The notes beneath the pieces were generated by a model that had not been told where the DNA came from, did no database searches, and was given only the letters and a program-made list of their open reading frames with translations. Shown one piece after another: positions 43,129 through 55,263 of a DNA stretch of 64,000 bases (within the stretch, counting starts at the first letter, position 1; each line of letters starts with the position of its first letter). The translations under genes and the position numbers were made by a program. The stretch comes from Trichaptum fuscoviolaceum (taxonomy: Eukaryota; Basidiomycota; Agaricomycetes; Hymenochaetales; Trichaptaceae): contig CAJSYZ010000005.1 of the NCBI GenBank assembly GCA_910574455.1, positions 4,092,001 to 4,156,000 on the forward strand, written 5' to 3'.

Positions 43129-46100
43129 TCACTCAGGGAGAATACATGTTCTCATCATCGTCCCGGATATATTCTCGATGTCCGTCAAACCTGCGTGCGA
43201 TATTGTACGATGGAGGCGAATCGTCCGCGTTCTGCTCGCACTACGTGAGATAGCGTTCAATGCCGTTAAGAAAAATAATGGGCATACCGTGGAGAGTTCT
43301 TGAAGAGGGGAGCGTTTGCTCAATTCTGAACCCGAACTTGTGCCCGAACTCGAAGGAGAGGGCCGCGGAGTCTCTGGCCTAGGAATCCCTGAACTAGCAC
43401 CGGCTTGAGGAGGCGAATACTGGACGTCATTCACTGCGTTCATTTCGCAGGATGATATCGTAGGCGGCGGCGTCTTCGGAACAAAAGCACTTCCGGATGA
43501 GCCACTTCTCGCCTTCCAACCTTCTGCAGTAGCTTCCGTAACAGCGAGAGTTCCTTTCTTCGATAGTACTGCTGGTCGTGATGTCGAAAACTTCAACTGA
43601 TTGCGAGACCTGTATCTACCTCTGTAGTCACCTTCAGTATCGGAAAGATTGGGTTCAATCGAGTGGATATGGTCTTCATTATATGGACTTAATGCTATTG
43701 TATAGTTGGTTCGGTCCTTGGAATACGGCACCTGGATCAGTTACAGCAAGTCAATATAAACTTATAGTACTAGATATTTTTGTGACTTGCCTCATTGCTG
43801 TCGGAATACGCCACGGGAAGCAGATGTTGACCATCATCAATGTTTCGAAAGCGACGAGATGCAACGTCTTGGTGCATGTCAGGTTCTGTCCTGGAAGAGT
43901 TCACCGTTGTTTGTTCGATATCTCGAACATAGCTGAGGTCTGAGATGCGCTTTTGTCGCTTTCTCGAAGGCTCGGCCCCCAAATCATTCTCTCTTTCTGT
44001 GCCATAAGGAGCTCGATCATAGTTAGGTGATTTACAACTCCCTTTCGACGCGCAAGGGTTAAGAGCCAGAGAAGTTCGGCCCTGAACAGACTTCTGAGGT
44101 TGTGTAATGTTCGAACGATGTCTTTCAAATATAATGTCACGAGAATCTGAGTCTGAGTTTGAATCTAGCAAATCGAGATGTAAAGAGCTGAAAACAGGTC
44201 CACTATTAGGCTGAAAGCCCGATCTCGAGCTTTGAGAACCAGCGGTCTCTTTAGTTGAACTTTCAGAAGAGCGTGTCAGATGATAACCCCTTGTTACAGT
44301 CGACAAGGACGGAACTACAACTCCCGGGATTGGATCCGGTGCAGGGGGAGGCGGAAGGCGAGGCCGAATATTGGGAAGAGAGGGGATAGGTAAAAGACGT
44401 CGAAACTCCGCATAGTATGATTGCTTTGGTTCTGATGTGAAATCGGCAAGGTCGTTCAAGCTCGAAAGACCCAAAGTAGGAGTATGTGATGATTTAGATG
44501 AGCCTGGAATACATTGCGAGTTCTGTACGATTTGCGTGCTCATCAGATGCTCTGAGGTGAGACCCCAATAATTGCCTCGACCATCTTGTATACGGTTATC
44601 TGAACGACTAACACATACGTCTGGAGAATTACTTTCCTGCTGCATCAAGAGCCACAGTACGTGTTGAATGGACGGTAGAGAATTTTCTTTCGTCTGTCTT
44701 AGGCCGTTCCGTATCGGCGACAAGGTAATGTGCTCCGATTGCGCCAAACTAAGGAGGCTGCGTTCCGGTGAGAGCCGAGAAGTCAATGAAGGCAACGCCT
44801 TCTCGGTAGGCCTCAAGATGTCATCCAACGAAGGTAAAGCTAGGCCGGACGGAGGCATGTTGGCTACAGCAGAGGCCATGTTCCTATCCTCTTCTCGAGG
44901 GGATCGGAAGCTGACATATTGCTGAGTCCCAGGAGGAAGCGTGTCAGGTGGCCCAGAGTTCATCGCATCTCCTTCAGAGGAACCGGGAGTAGATCGAACC
45001 GGATTATGATCATTCTGCGAGCTCGACGAGCTCATGTTATTCAGGTTAAGCTGTAAGCGATTTTTTTGCAGTAAAGGACGTGGTCCGATTGGAACAGGAG
45101 AACGGTGTTGATGTGCCTTTAACGATGTTCGGCCAAGCTGCATCCTCAGTGAATCTTCAGCTCGAGCCGACGGAAGAGAATACAGCGGATTCTCCGCATG
45201 CCATTCCAAGCATTTGGAATCGGAGGTAAACTTTTGTAAACCAATATCATCGGACGAAGTAGAGGAAGATGGGGCGCTGCCCTCTAAACCCAGTTGAACA
45301 TGCAATATCTCTGGAGCAATAGGATCTTTGGCAGATTTAGGGTCTGCTGCATGTATGGGACCATGTATGAACCCAAAGATAGCGGCCAGACTAGTGTCTT
45401 GGACCTGAGATGCCCTGAAGGGGTCCGAAGGAGCCGAGAAAAGCTCGGTGCTGTGTGTCAGCTCCAGCGATTTCGCCTGTAAGACAATCATTTTCATCAG
45501 TTTGTCTAGCTCGCGACCAGCCTCTCGCGTCTCCCCTGAGAAATCAGAATCATCCAAAATGCCGAATCCTGGAAACTTGGTTGATTTGTCCAGCACTATC
45601 TCCACGAACTTTCTCAGCTCCGCCATCTTGAACACCCCTGGGTTTGGATCAGAGTCACGCCAATTCCGAGGCATGTTGTCCCTCTGACGTCGATAAACAT
45701 CCCGTACGGCATGCGGTAAGCAGAGCCAATTGTATACGACTGCATATGTTGCTAGCTTCTTTCGTCCTCGCTCAGATTCAGGTCCAGCCGCAAAATCGTT
45801 TGACAAAGGCCGTGCGTAAAGCTTAAGTCTGGTGTAGACTTTGAAGAAGTAGTGCCAGAAGGCGCTTTCGTACCATGTGGCAGGTACGTTAGACGGCGGT
45901 GGTGTGGGGAGGACGGTGGAAGTCGTGGTTTTCTCGGTTTTTGTTTTCGGTCTCGACGAAGAGCATGAACGAGATTGACTCAGACCTGCCGAGTGATATG
46001 TCACTTGGCCATCCTGTCCATTCTTTGTCGAATGCACAGGAACAATCTTCTGTGTCTCGAGCTCCTTTTTCATGGAGTATTCTGAATCCAGGGCTTCTAT

Positions 46101-46253
46101 AATCGTGATTCCTTTCGCCAAAGTTTTGACAGTGAGTGAAGGCTCGATGTCAACAATCAACACAGAACAACAACTTACCGTTTGTCGAGGTAGTACTGAT
46201 TGGGGAGTACGGCTTGAAACAGTAGTACCGGAAAGATCTGACGAAGAAGGCAA
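43129..46253 (-). CDS. Large protein of unknown function
   Basis: An 827-codon frame (46253 to 43770) plus a 3' exon (43731-43129), joined through a 59-nt intron with a GC donor (GAG/gcaagt) and a cag acceptor, giving S-N-E/V-P-Y-S-K. The first part may contain another intron starting at a gtaagt near 46180, and an upstream exon (L-P-T-G-L-V-I-G-Q-S) probably precedes a cag acceptor near 46257. One conserved-looking block near residues 125-200 has W-Y-E-S-A-F-W-H-Y-F-F-K-V-Y-T-R-L-K and L-A-T-Y-A-V-V-Y-N-W-L-C-L-P. The rest is Ser/Pro-rich and probably disordered. I do not recognise the family. It converges on the HMG-box gene with about 530 bp between the stops. Confidence 0.65.
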
Positions 46254-46479
46254 GGTTAGACATTGATATAGGTGACTTAGCTTATCTATTGAATTTACCG
46301 CTCTGGCCTATGACCAGCCCAGTCGGCAACGTAGCACTGCTTTGCACCGCACCGGACAGTGCAGAAAGATTTCTTCGGAAAGCGCCTGCGCTTTGAGCAG
46401 ATGCAGAGAAGAGCGGGGAATAAAGGTAGGAATGGAAGAGAGAAAATATTCGCGCACGACCTTCATGTACACCGTCTTT

Positions 46480-47984
46480 GAACCTTCATCTTGATTGTCT
46501 TACAAAGGAGTAAAGTGGCCTAGGTGATCGGGTGACCACCACCACAGACAGATTTTCCTCGCGGGATTCATAAGTAAGCCACACCGCACTATACTCACGT
46601 CTAGCCGAGAGTCGTGGTTGGGTGTTGAGAACTAATGAAGAGTGTGGTTTCGTAGGTGGATCAAGCGTCATCATTTTGTTCGACTCGAGAAATACTGCTC
46701 ACCGAACGAAATTTGCGTCAAGTTTGCGTATGCGAGAAGCTATACATGGAATCAAGATAGAGCATTACACTCGCAGATGAATCAGAATCTAACAGGGCCA
46801 GAACCATAGTTTGTCGGAAAGACGTGTATTTGTTTTCCTACCAGGATGAGTAAATAGCCCACAAGGGTGTCTGTTATCATGAGTTGGACGGAGAGTCACG
46901 CACGCCTCGTTGAGAAATACATCGGGGGCGCTGGTCAATTTGGAAGCAGTTGAAAAAGTAAAAGAACGAAAGGACTACAGTACCCGTCATTTGCCAACCC
47001 GGGGTTGATAAGACTCGGAAGCCCGGAATAGACCCTACTAGTACTAGTAGCCTGAGCGTACTACCTTGAACCTTAACTTTAAATATGTTTTCCCACGACA
47101 CACGCCTCCTGAGTCAGAAAACATTATTTTTGTTCACTGGTGACTGCCCATCTACTATTACATGTCTCGTCCAAACTGTTTCAACATCTACGAGAGCCTG
47201 AGCTAGTTTCAAACTAGGAATTTTTTATGGGATGTGCCCGAAGTCGTAACTCTGTCGGGCTTGTTTGAACGAAAGCGGAAACGGGTTAACACAGCATGGT
47301 CTCTTGATATCGATGGATGACAAAGTAACCAGCTCGTGCTCGATTTCATCCACTGGCGACTGCGAACTGCCTTAGTCCAACTAGAAGTGCATAGGTTAAA
47401 GGTACTCAAAGAAATCCTACTAGCTGTTTTGCATAAAAAGCGACTTGCAAATCGTCTCTGTCTCTCTTTTCCTAAACGTCGTATGAGTCTGCACTGCGAG
47501 ATTCGCGACCAATGATCTGCCGAATATAGTTCCATCCATGAACGAGAAGTTTAAGACCTTCTCTGCTCTATGAACACCGCTAGGCTGCTATCATCGATAC
47601 CAACCTTGCATAGCACAATAGCGGAGACTGTTTAAACCATGCACGTTCAAGTTACCCAAAGCAAAATCAAGATTCATAGAATGTCACCAGGTAGTATTCT
47701 CAAGTTCAAGATCGTCCGTGCACTAGATAAAAAAATCAATTACACGGAGGTTTTGTTTGTCAAGATCAAGAGATGAAGGTGCGCTCAGAAATCGTATTCT
47801 TGACTAGAAAATTAAAACTTACGCAAACGTGTTCTATCTTCGAGATTCGCAGAGTACGGCGACCCATCTACAATACCAGTTCGGTAGAAATCGTACCTAC
47901 AGAGTCAAGTAATGTCCACCTGACATTATCTCTTCAAGTGAGTCTTCGGAAAACTTGCATTATTTGTCGAAAATTGATGCAGAA
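46480..47984. other. Intergenic, no gene recognised
   Basis: Short frames only. It contains the perfect 16-bp palindrome CTACTAGTACTAGTAG at 47035-47050. Confidence 0.45.
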
Positions 47985-48320
47985 TCAGTATGAGGGAGCC
48001 CCCCTTGCTTCATACTTGATTTCATTATAATGAGCTGGCAGATAAATAATAGGTAGAGGAAAGAGAGCCGCTACCTTTCGTGCTCGCAAGCTATGTCACG
48101 ATACCACAGTGTAGTGCGCAACCCGGTTTTGTTCGGTAGATTGTTCAAGGATGAATCAAGTCCATTTGATGCTTTGTCTTCGAGTGAGTATTCGGATCAT
48201 TCGTACTTCTATTCGAGGAACGATGACCATTTAGTACAAGGGAGTTCCTATTGCGTGAGGGAGAGAGGAAGGGACGCTAGCATCGCTGTGGTTAGACGAA
48301 CAAGTCGCGAAACCATTGTG

Positions 48321-48405
48321 CTGTGCGTGACCTGATGTCGCGTCGCGTCGCGCATTAATGTGCCCACCAGCGGGCTTTAAATAGCTATGTGGTGCACCTA
48401 CCTTT
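48321..48405 (+). promoter_or_regulatory. Conserved promoter block of the zinc-finger family (right arm)
   Basis: TGCGTGAC, CGCGTCGCGTCGCG, TTAATGTGCCCACC and CGGGCTTTAAATAGC, in the same order and spacing as the other two copies. TTTAAAT lies about 145 bp before the ATG at 48523. Confidence 0.6.
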
Positions 48406-48522
48406 CCTCACCCATCGACCACGACTATCATTTCTTCCCTTCAAAATATCCCCTTACAATTTCCTTCAACAATCAGGCTCACATTCGTCAACATCCTTCC
48501 GGCCTCGTCCTTTCCCAAAATC

Positions 48523-50047
48523 ATGGAAGAACATTCAATAGCGGATGTTTCGCGTGAGCTTGGATTGCAGGGCGAGTGGTTTGAATCCCCCGGGCTCGAG
48601 AACAGTCGAGTCCCTCTTCAACCAGTTCGTCCTCATCTCTCTTTAATACCTTCCTTTGTATTTACGTACCTCTCCACCGGCCACAGTTAGGGAACTACCA
48701 ACATAACACACATCAAAATGCGGCCACAAGTCTTCAACGCACTGCTGACGACGTTCACAAGCCATCCACATCTTCAGCATTGGTTTCAAGCGGTTCTCGT
48801 TCAGGTCCGCTTAACCAGAACACACCTCTTGGACCTTCAGCCTGCCAGGATGGACCAGGGCGTGCCGAGGCAGATGCAAGCTTTGGCTACGAGTACATCG
48901 AAGGGCGCAACTTACTGCCACAAGGAGCGGGAGTAGATGCATTCCATGCTGAGAGTGATGTGGCCAACGAAACAGTTAGTGTGTATGGCAATGAGCGTGA
49001 GTCCTTGAAGCATCTCAACTGATGTAGACCACTGACGCACGGATAGAGCAACAAATGCAACCAGGACTGGTGTATGCAATGACCCAGAGCGACGCGACGG
49101 CGGTCCAATCGCCTTTCATCTTCGGATCGCCAACTAACTTCGACTTCACTTTCCAATTTGATTTGGACGATGTTATAACCCCCTGGGATTTCCAGAGGGC
49201 ATTTGAAGAGGAACTCTCAGCTAATGAGGACTTGGCAAGTTCTCTCTTTGATGCTGAAGATCAGCACCATGCCCCGCCCACGCCTGCACCGAGTAACCCC
49301 GGGTCCAACCAACATCTACCTGCGAATCATTCGAATGGCTTATACGGCGGACACACAGAGTCTGGAAACTACAACGGGTCGACTAGCCAGGGCACTCTGA
49401 CTCAATACCCACAGTTGCCAGCACCAGCGCCCAGCCTGGAGTACCTCCCTCCCTCGCAAGTACATTCTCACCAATCGCACGGATATCCTCCTGTGGACCT
49501 CACACTCCCGTCTTACACGGGCCAGGGCGGAGCAATCTATGGCGCTTCTCACCACACAATGTCGCACCTCGTCGCGAGCACATCCACTGCACCAATTGGA
49601 CACCCGCAGACAGCCATTGCAGAAGCCGCTGGAAGTGCAGGTACCGCATACTATTCCGTGCATCAGCCAGTCCCCATCACTGCAAATTTACGGTCCTTGA
49701 AAAGGAAGGGCGGTAACGGAAAGGGGATCTACGACTCAAATAAGCCTAAACGGTTTAAATGCCCGGAATGTACAAAATCTTTCGCGGTCCCAGGCACTTT
49801 TATACGGCACTACGAGGAGGTCCATACGGATGAATTGCCAGTTTACTTGTGCCCCAACGAACGCTGCGGGAAGCGGGGCAGGCCCGAGCATCGATCGACC
49901 TTCGTTCGGAAAAGCAGCTTTGTGCGACACCTGTTCGACAAGGTGGACCGCACATGTCTTAATGCTGCTCTGATTGAGCTAGAGCTTCCACTTTCTGGCT
50001 CCATACGCATGTTCACGGACAGCCAGTTCGCGTTGTTTTTGCTCTAA
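48523..50047 (+). CDS. C2H2 zinc-finger protein (intact copy)
   Basis: Three exons, 48523-48624, 48687-48996 and 49047-50047, give 470 residues in one frame. The first intron has a gttcgt donor and an acag acceptor, also usable in the left-arm copy. The N-terminal two thirds are Gln/Ser/Pro-rich with an acidic patch (F-D-L-D-D-V-I-T-P-W-D-F). After a basic N-K-P-K-R comes a C2H2 finger, F-K-C-P-E-C-T-K-S-F then F-I-R-H-Y-E-E-V-H, and a second, wider cluster C-P-N-E-R-C-G-K-R then F-V-R-H, closing with D-R-T-C-L-N. Probably a nuclear DNA-binding regulator; the targets are unknown. It belongs to a local family with 32089-33439 and 61778-62128, and perhaps 20-826. Confidence 0.8.
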
Positions 50048-50217
50048 AAACGACATATCAAACCTCTGCGCTTAGAGGTAAGTGGAAGGGGGTGTTAGAT
50101 ATTGGAGCTCCAAAATATCTGCTGTATGTATTTGTACCAACTCATGTATTTAGGTTATTGTGTGCGTTAATTTGTTGTACTGATAACTACTTGGTGATGG
50201 GAATGAGAAGATAGCTA

Positions 50218-50727
50218 CTATACCACGTCACGATGCTTTCCATCTAGCTTGTAAAGCTCAAGCTTCTCCACATCTACACCATGCACCGTCCGTACATTGA
50301 CCACTGCATAGCTCTCGGACCCAGAGTTGCCCGCTAATCCGAACATGCCCGTCCCACATGTGGGGCAGAAATAAAGAGAGACAACTTTCTTGTTGAATTG
50401 GTATTTGGTCATGTCCTCGAGCGTGCCGGAGGTAAGCCGAAAGAGTGACTGAAGTGAATGTCTGTTAGCACACAAACAAGCCACAAATAATGGTCAACAT
50501 CTTGATCATCGACCCGACTCTATACAATGTATACATTCACACATTGAGTGCTCCCCGAACCGAACCGATACTACAGTTACACATCTCAACTCTTCGACTT
50601 TTTGATATTTTTATACTCGAACTTGTAGCGAAAGCGGGCATAGTGACATCCCCCGATATAAGTCTTCGTCTCCGGGTGATTACCCGAATCTTGAAGAGCG
50701 TCAATTAAAGAACTGGAGCCATCGATA
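50218..50727 (-). pseudogene. GFA gene, decayed (right-arm copy)
   Basis: The second exon is open and nearly identical to GFA copy 1 (S-G-T-L-E-D-M-T-K-Y-Q-F, C-P-T-C-G-T-G). The first exon has G-G-C-H-Y (the second zinc-binding Cys is Tyr), then a one-base insertion after K-K-S-K shifts the frame, and the next cluster reads C-N-C-S-I-G with the last Cys lost. Two ligands missing plus a frameshift make it non-functional as a zinc-binding GFA protein. Confidence 0.8.
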
Positions 50728-51688
50728 TTCTTGTCTGTCGCTATTATAATTCGTGGATGTTGGATCTGCTTCACTGTTATTGAATATATATGTAAGTGAA
50801 GTGGTATTGTGAGTTGGAAGGTAAGATATTATCCAGACCAATCAGTCGGGCTTACCTCGGGCTCTCGAGTGCACTTTATAAATCCTCCATATTCTCGGGA
50901 CAAACTGATTCTGATGTGCATGCTCATTTATGCTTTTCATCATCTACGAAGATGGAATGCGAATGTTGTCAAGCCTCCCAGGGTGGAGCAAGCGAGTCAG
51001 AGTAGATTCAAGCACTAGGTAAAGTCACGTCTAAGATTTCAGCAAAGGGGCGAGAGGAGGCGGGAATGCTGTGGCACACGGATTCGTCGTATGTATGTAT
51101 CGCAGGAAGAGGGACTCCCTTGGATATTTCCAACTGAAGACCCCTCACCTGCTATGGAAATAATCAAGGGAGGGCATCCACAGCTAGCGTATGCATTGGC
51201 CCAGTACGAAATGATGATGAATCAAGTCACTTACATCTTTCTCTTTCTCAACGTCTTTTCTGCCTGAAATAGGGAATATGTTGATCATTTCGAAACGTAG
51301 AAAACCGATAGGCAAAGGTGTATAGAACAGAACCCGGTTGGAGTAGTCAGTGCGCAGGATGCGCGAAAACGATAAACAAGAAAACAGATTATAGCAACTT
51401 TGAAGTAACGAAGAACCGCTGTACTTGGGACCCGAATGCATTCCAAGTGTCAAAGCGAGGGCGATAGTGGAACGAGAAACTTTGCAACTCGGCACTTGGA
51501 TAGGGGGTAATAAGGCATTTCATCAAACCGTTCCAACCCGCTTCAAGCGTTATATCCAGCCAAACTAGTAAGAATAATAAATCAAAAAGGGCATGTTTTG
51601 TCTCTTCTCTGAATCTGAACAGGCGGTCGCAAAATCGAGAGGAAGAGTTCCCCACAAAGATGCACAGGAGTCGAGTCTTGACACTCAC
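50728..51688. other. No gene recognised; may hold last exons of the next gene
   Basis: Short frames only. The 3' end of the minus-strand gene 51689-54093 could extend here. Confidence 0.35.
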
Positions 51689-54093
51689 CTCCAAATCTCC
51701 GTCTCCTGATCTCCATGAATCCTCCCCAATCTCCCCTCCATACCGCGTCTGCTGATGCTGAGAGCCCGGTGCGTTGTCGAGGCCCGTTGTTATCCCACTG
51801 GTGCTTGTGCCTGACGTAGGACGCGCTGGCGGCCGCCCAACGAGCGGGTGCGCATGCGAAGGATCTCCCCATGGCGAGCTAAACCCCGAGTCACGGTACC
51901 GAGGCTGCGGCTGCGTCATCCCATGCCCGTGGTACGCCTGGTGTTGCTGTTGCTGTTGGCGGTGCTGTGCGTGCTGTTGGTGCTCGTAGGACGGCAGATC
52001 AGAGGGACTGGTCCCAAATTGCAAGCCCGCGAGAGAAGGTGTCACCGGCGTCTGTGGCTCGTGTCCGTGCGTGTGTTGTTGCGAGTGTGCGCCAGTGTGC
52101 GTATGTGGGTGCGAGTGCATGCCAGTGTGCGAGTGCTGATGCGAGTGTGTGTGCGTATGCGGATGCGAGTGCATGCTTGTCGAAGATGGCATCAAAGGGG
52201 GGTGCATGCCAATCGTCAGTGCAGCTGCCAGTGGCGGACCGGTTGTCGTTGCGAAATAGTTGTTGTATGTATAAAAAAGGTAAATTAGTTCAATTTGATA
52301 GATAAATAAGTACAGATTCGCTCATGGATAGATCTAGAATAGAAATGGGAAGTGGCAGAGAGCCTCTGAGAACTGCGCAAGAGCAGGAGTAAAGATACAC
52401 CGCAACGTATGACCAAAGAGCGGCGCGGCCTTGCGCGGCAACAATGATCCATGCAATTTCTCTCGCAACACAAAACCCGCATGCATTGTCATCAGGGGAA
52501 CGTAAGTCGGAACAACTTGGTCCCGGGACTGCATCATGCGGACAGCCAATTGCATTTTCTTCTTTACATTTGGAATCGAAATTCGACGTTCGGGATTGTT
52601 TTGAGACTAGAGCCAGAAAATATAAAGGAGCAATACAGCGTGTATCACGTTCTCGTAAGTCGTTCACATCATCGCAAACAGTGTAAACGCGCGAGCAAAC
52701 AAGAAGGACGAGAGAAAAAACAAGCAGACATGGATAATAACTGACCGCATAGAATCAAGCGGGTCACAGAAGAGGCGGCACCAATGGTACGCTCGTCAGA
52801 CAGAAGATCAAGATAAAGGAATGCAAGACCAAACAAATAGCCATATACATACATGGACAGAGGAAGAAATAAGTTACGTACCGGGTGTGCTAGGCGGCGA
52901 TTCTGTGAGGCGGACCAGATGATTGACTTCACATCGTTCATGTCCAGTTTTTGTTTCATCATTATTGGTGAGTCGGAGAAATGGCAATCCGTGGGGAAAC
53001 GCGAAGAGAAGACAAGTCAGAAAGGTTTGCAAAAAAAAAATCTTCAAAAAAGAAGAAAAGTAGACTGCGGAGACTCACTCAAATCATCCAACTGCTCCTG
53101 GATGCGCTGGACGTCCTGATCTGCGCGATTGGCGGCCTCGATGGTGGAGTTGTAGCGCGCGTAAATGTCATTTACGGTCTGGCGCGCAGTAGCAGAGCGT
53201 GCGCGTGCTCGACCGAGGGCTTCATCTGTGTTCGAAGAAAGAATTAAACAGAGGATGAAGCGTGCACAAAGGCGTAGGAAATGATACGCACTTGTAACTT
53301 TGATGCGAGCCACTGTGGCGCTGAGGCTGTCGGGCAGAGAGGCAGGGGCCATGCTGATTTTGGTCCATCTTGGCGAGCTAGCAGGGGTAGGATTGTATGG
53401 TGGCCGCCCAGCTAGTTCAAATCGTGAGTAAAGTTGGATGAGAAGAAGCAGAGTTAGAAATATACCTTGGAACGAAGACACGGAGCGGCGCTGGGAGGAC
53501 CGACTACTCAGGTACACCCCACTCACCTTGACGCTCCCGAGCGCATCCGTCGTGTCGCTATCGTCCAAATCCTCCGCCATGGCCGCCTCCTCGCGTTGCT
53601 GTTGCTGCTCGTCCCTCGGAAGATCCCTCAGGCGCGGGTTGTGCGGGATGCCCGCTGCTTGGCGCTCGATGAACCCGCGCATGAACGACCACTCCAACCC
53701 CTCGGGCATCACATACGGCGGGCCCTCGACGTCGCCCTTCTGCATAAGCAGCTCGAGGTGCGCCATGCACTTGTCCTTCAGCTGCTGCAGCCACTCGTGC
53801 AGCTCCATGTGGTCCTGGTCCGCGCGCGCGTCGTAGTCCTGGCGTCGACGCGCCTTGCGCCAGTATGTTTTCGTGAGCCTGAGCGCGCCCTGAACCTCGC
53901 CGTCGAGGATGCGGTACCACTCAGTGGACTGGCGGTTGAGCTTGACGGCGAGGACGCCCGGCTGTACGCGCAGCTGGAGGATGGCGCAGCCGGTGTCGTC
54001 GGTGGGACCGATGGAGCCTTTAGAGCCTTGGTTCCCTCGGGTCGCGCCGCGCGAGACATTTCCGAGCTCGGGCCAGGGCAGGTCGTCGTTCAT
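51689..54093 (-). CDS. Protein of unknown function with His-rich tail
   Basis: Exon 1 runs 54093-53466 and exon 2 starts at 53411, joined S-S-F-Q-A/G-R-P-P-Y-N-P. A further exon has A-L-G-R-A-R-A-R-S-A-T-A-R-Q-T, then I-E-A-A-N-R-A-D-Q-D-V-Q-R-I-Q-E-Q-L, a probable coiled coil. The first 200 residues look folded (I-L-Q-L-R-V-Q-P-G-V-L-A-V-K-L, W-Y-R-I-L-D-G-E-V-Q, H-E-W-L-Q-Q-L-K-D-K-C). The exon at 52207-51689 has alternating His with Thr/Ser (H-P-H-T-H-T-H-S-H-Q-H-S-H), then a Gln-rich stretch and P-R-Y-R-D-S-G-F-S-S-P-W-G. The His run could bind metal ions, but it may only reflect a GTGCGAGT-type microsatellite. Middle joins and the 3' end are not resolved. I do not recognise the family. 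Confidence 0.6.
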
Positions 54094-54761
54094 GGTTGAA
54101 TAGAAGGTGAATTGATTGTCGAGGTTAGATGGGGAGATACTTGGAAGGACCCAGAGGTAGGTGAGTGATAGGTATATATCCGTGGTTATCGTTTAGAAAT
54201 CATGTCCTGCATGAAGTTCAATGTCTCGCTCCATAACCTTGTAAGGTTGCAGGGAAAGGTGAAGCCCAATAAGAGAAAACGAGTGAGGAGGAGAGGATCT
54301 GATTGTGGGTGTCGAGGAGCTACTTATCTATAATGACGTAAGTGTGTCCCACCTAGTTTTGCAGTAAATTAAGTTACGATGCGTGCCAGTGGGCCTTGGC
54401 AGTCGTCGAAACTCTATTTCTATTGTCTCTCTGATCTCATCAACTCACCAAATTATTCTATAGATCTTCGCATTCAAAAGCCACTGTTTCGACTCTTAAT
54501 TTGCGCTCACTAATATAGTATGTATCTCATTTAATCAATCATGAACAAGACTGAATGCTAAGATTGAAATTCATGTATTCGTTATTTACTGTCTTTAGTG
54601 GTTACTCATTAATCACCAGCACCCTCATCAGAAAATACCATTTGCATGTGCATATAGTTCTGCGCATTTGCTGGGTTCCCTGGTCATTCCAAATTTGTCT
54701 TTTGGTCAGGAGCCCTTCACTGGCAATGCCAATGCTATTCGAGTCATGCGAGACACAGTGG
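54094..54761. other. Intergenic, no gene recognised
   Basis: Upstream region of the His-rich gene. AT-rich, with no feature that I can name. Confidence 0.45.
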
Positions 54762-55263
54762 TTATAGTACCGAGACACATGCTAACAAGGATAGCGAATT
54801 AATCCACCAAAGAATCCGCTCGACAGGCGAAGGTAAGTCGAGTTGCCAGGCAGTGCAGTGAGTGGGTCCAGATGAAGCGCCTACTAAGGCAGAGAAGACC
54901 AGAAGAGGGTTCTTCTCGGCTTGCTCGCTGTAAAATATCATGGACATGATACACGCCATATCATGCGCATGGAAGAGCAGTTGCAGGGCCGGTTTGGTGT
55001 GCAATTTAGTACTAGTGTCTCTAAGTTCTCGAAGGGGGAAATAGCCATCGAGATCAAGAATCAACTCCGTTGGGAGGAACATAAAGAGGTATAGACAGCT
55101 TCGTGACGGCAGATATAAAAGACAACCAGATCCATTTGACGGCTTGGCTGACGGCAGACCCCTCAGGTACTGGTTGAACGGCGACTAAGTCTGAGTAGCT
55201 GCCGCTGAATAGATGTTGAGATAGCGATGAGCAGACTGCCAAATCAACAACCACCCAGACCAT
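54762..55263 (-). pseudogene. Membrane-protein family relic (copy 2)
   Basis: Two frame-shifted pieces match the C-terminal part of the family: A-V-K-W-I-W-L-S-F-I-S-A-V-T-K (upper), then L-P-T-E-L-I-L-D-L-D-G-Y, L-H-T-K-P-A-L-Q-L-L-F and H-C-T-A-W-Q-L-D-L-P-S-P-V-E-R-I-L-W (lower). The N-terminal half and the final I-P-H-I end are missing. Confidence 0.75.

Larger units (their letters stand above)
47985..50665. repeat. Inverted duplication, right arm (zinc finger + GFA)
   Basis: Mirror of 31450-34000. In both arms the zinc finger and GFA genes face each other. Upstream of the zinc finger both arms encode a shared D-A-L-S-S-S-E-Y-S-D-H-S-Y stretch of uncertain status (48150-48220 here). Confidence 0.75.

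Noticed and set aside
53467..54099. 210-codon plus-strand frame at 53467-54099
   Set aside because: Antisense shadow of the exon at 53466-54093, which has proper splice ends and a coherent protein.
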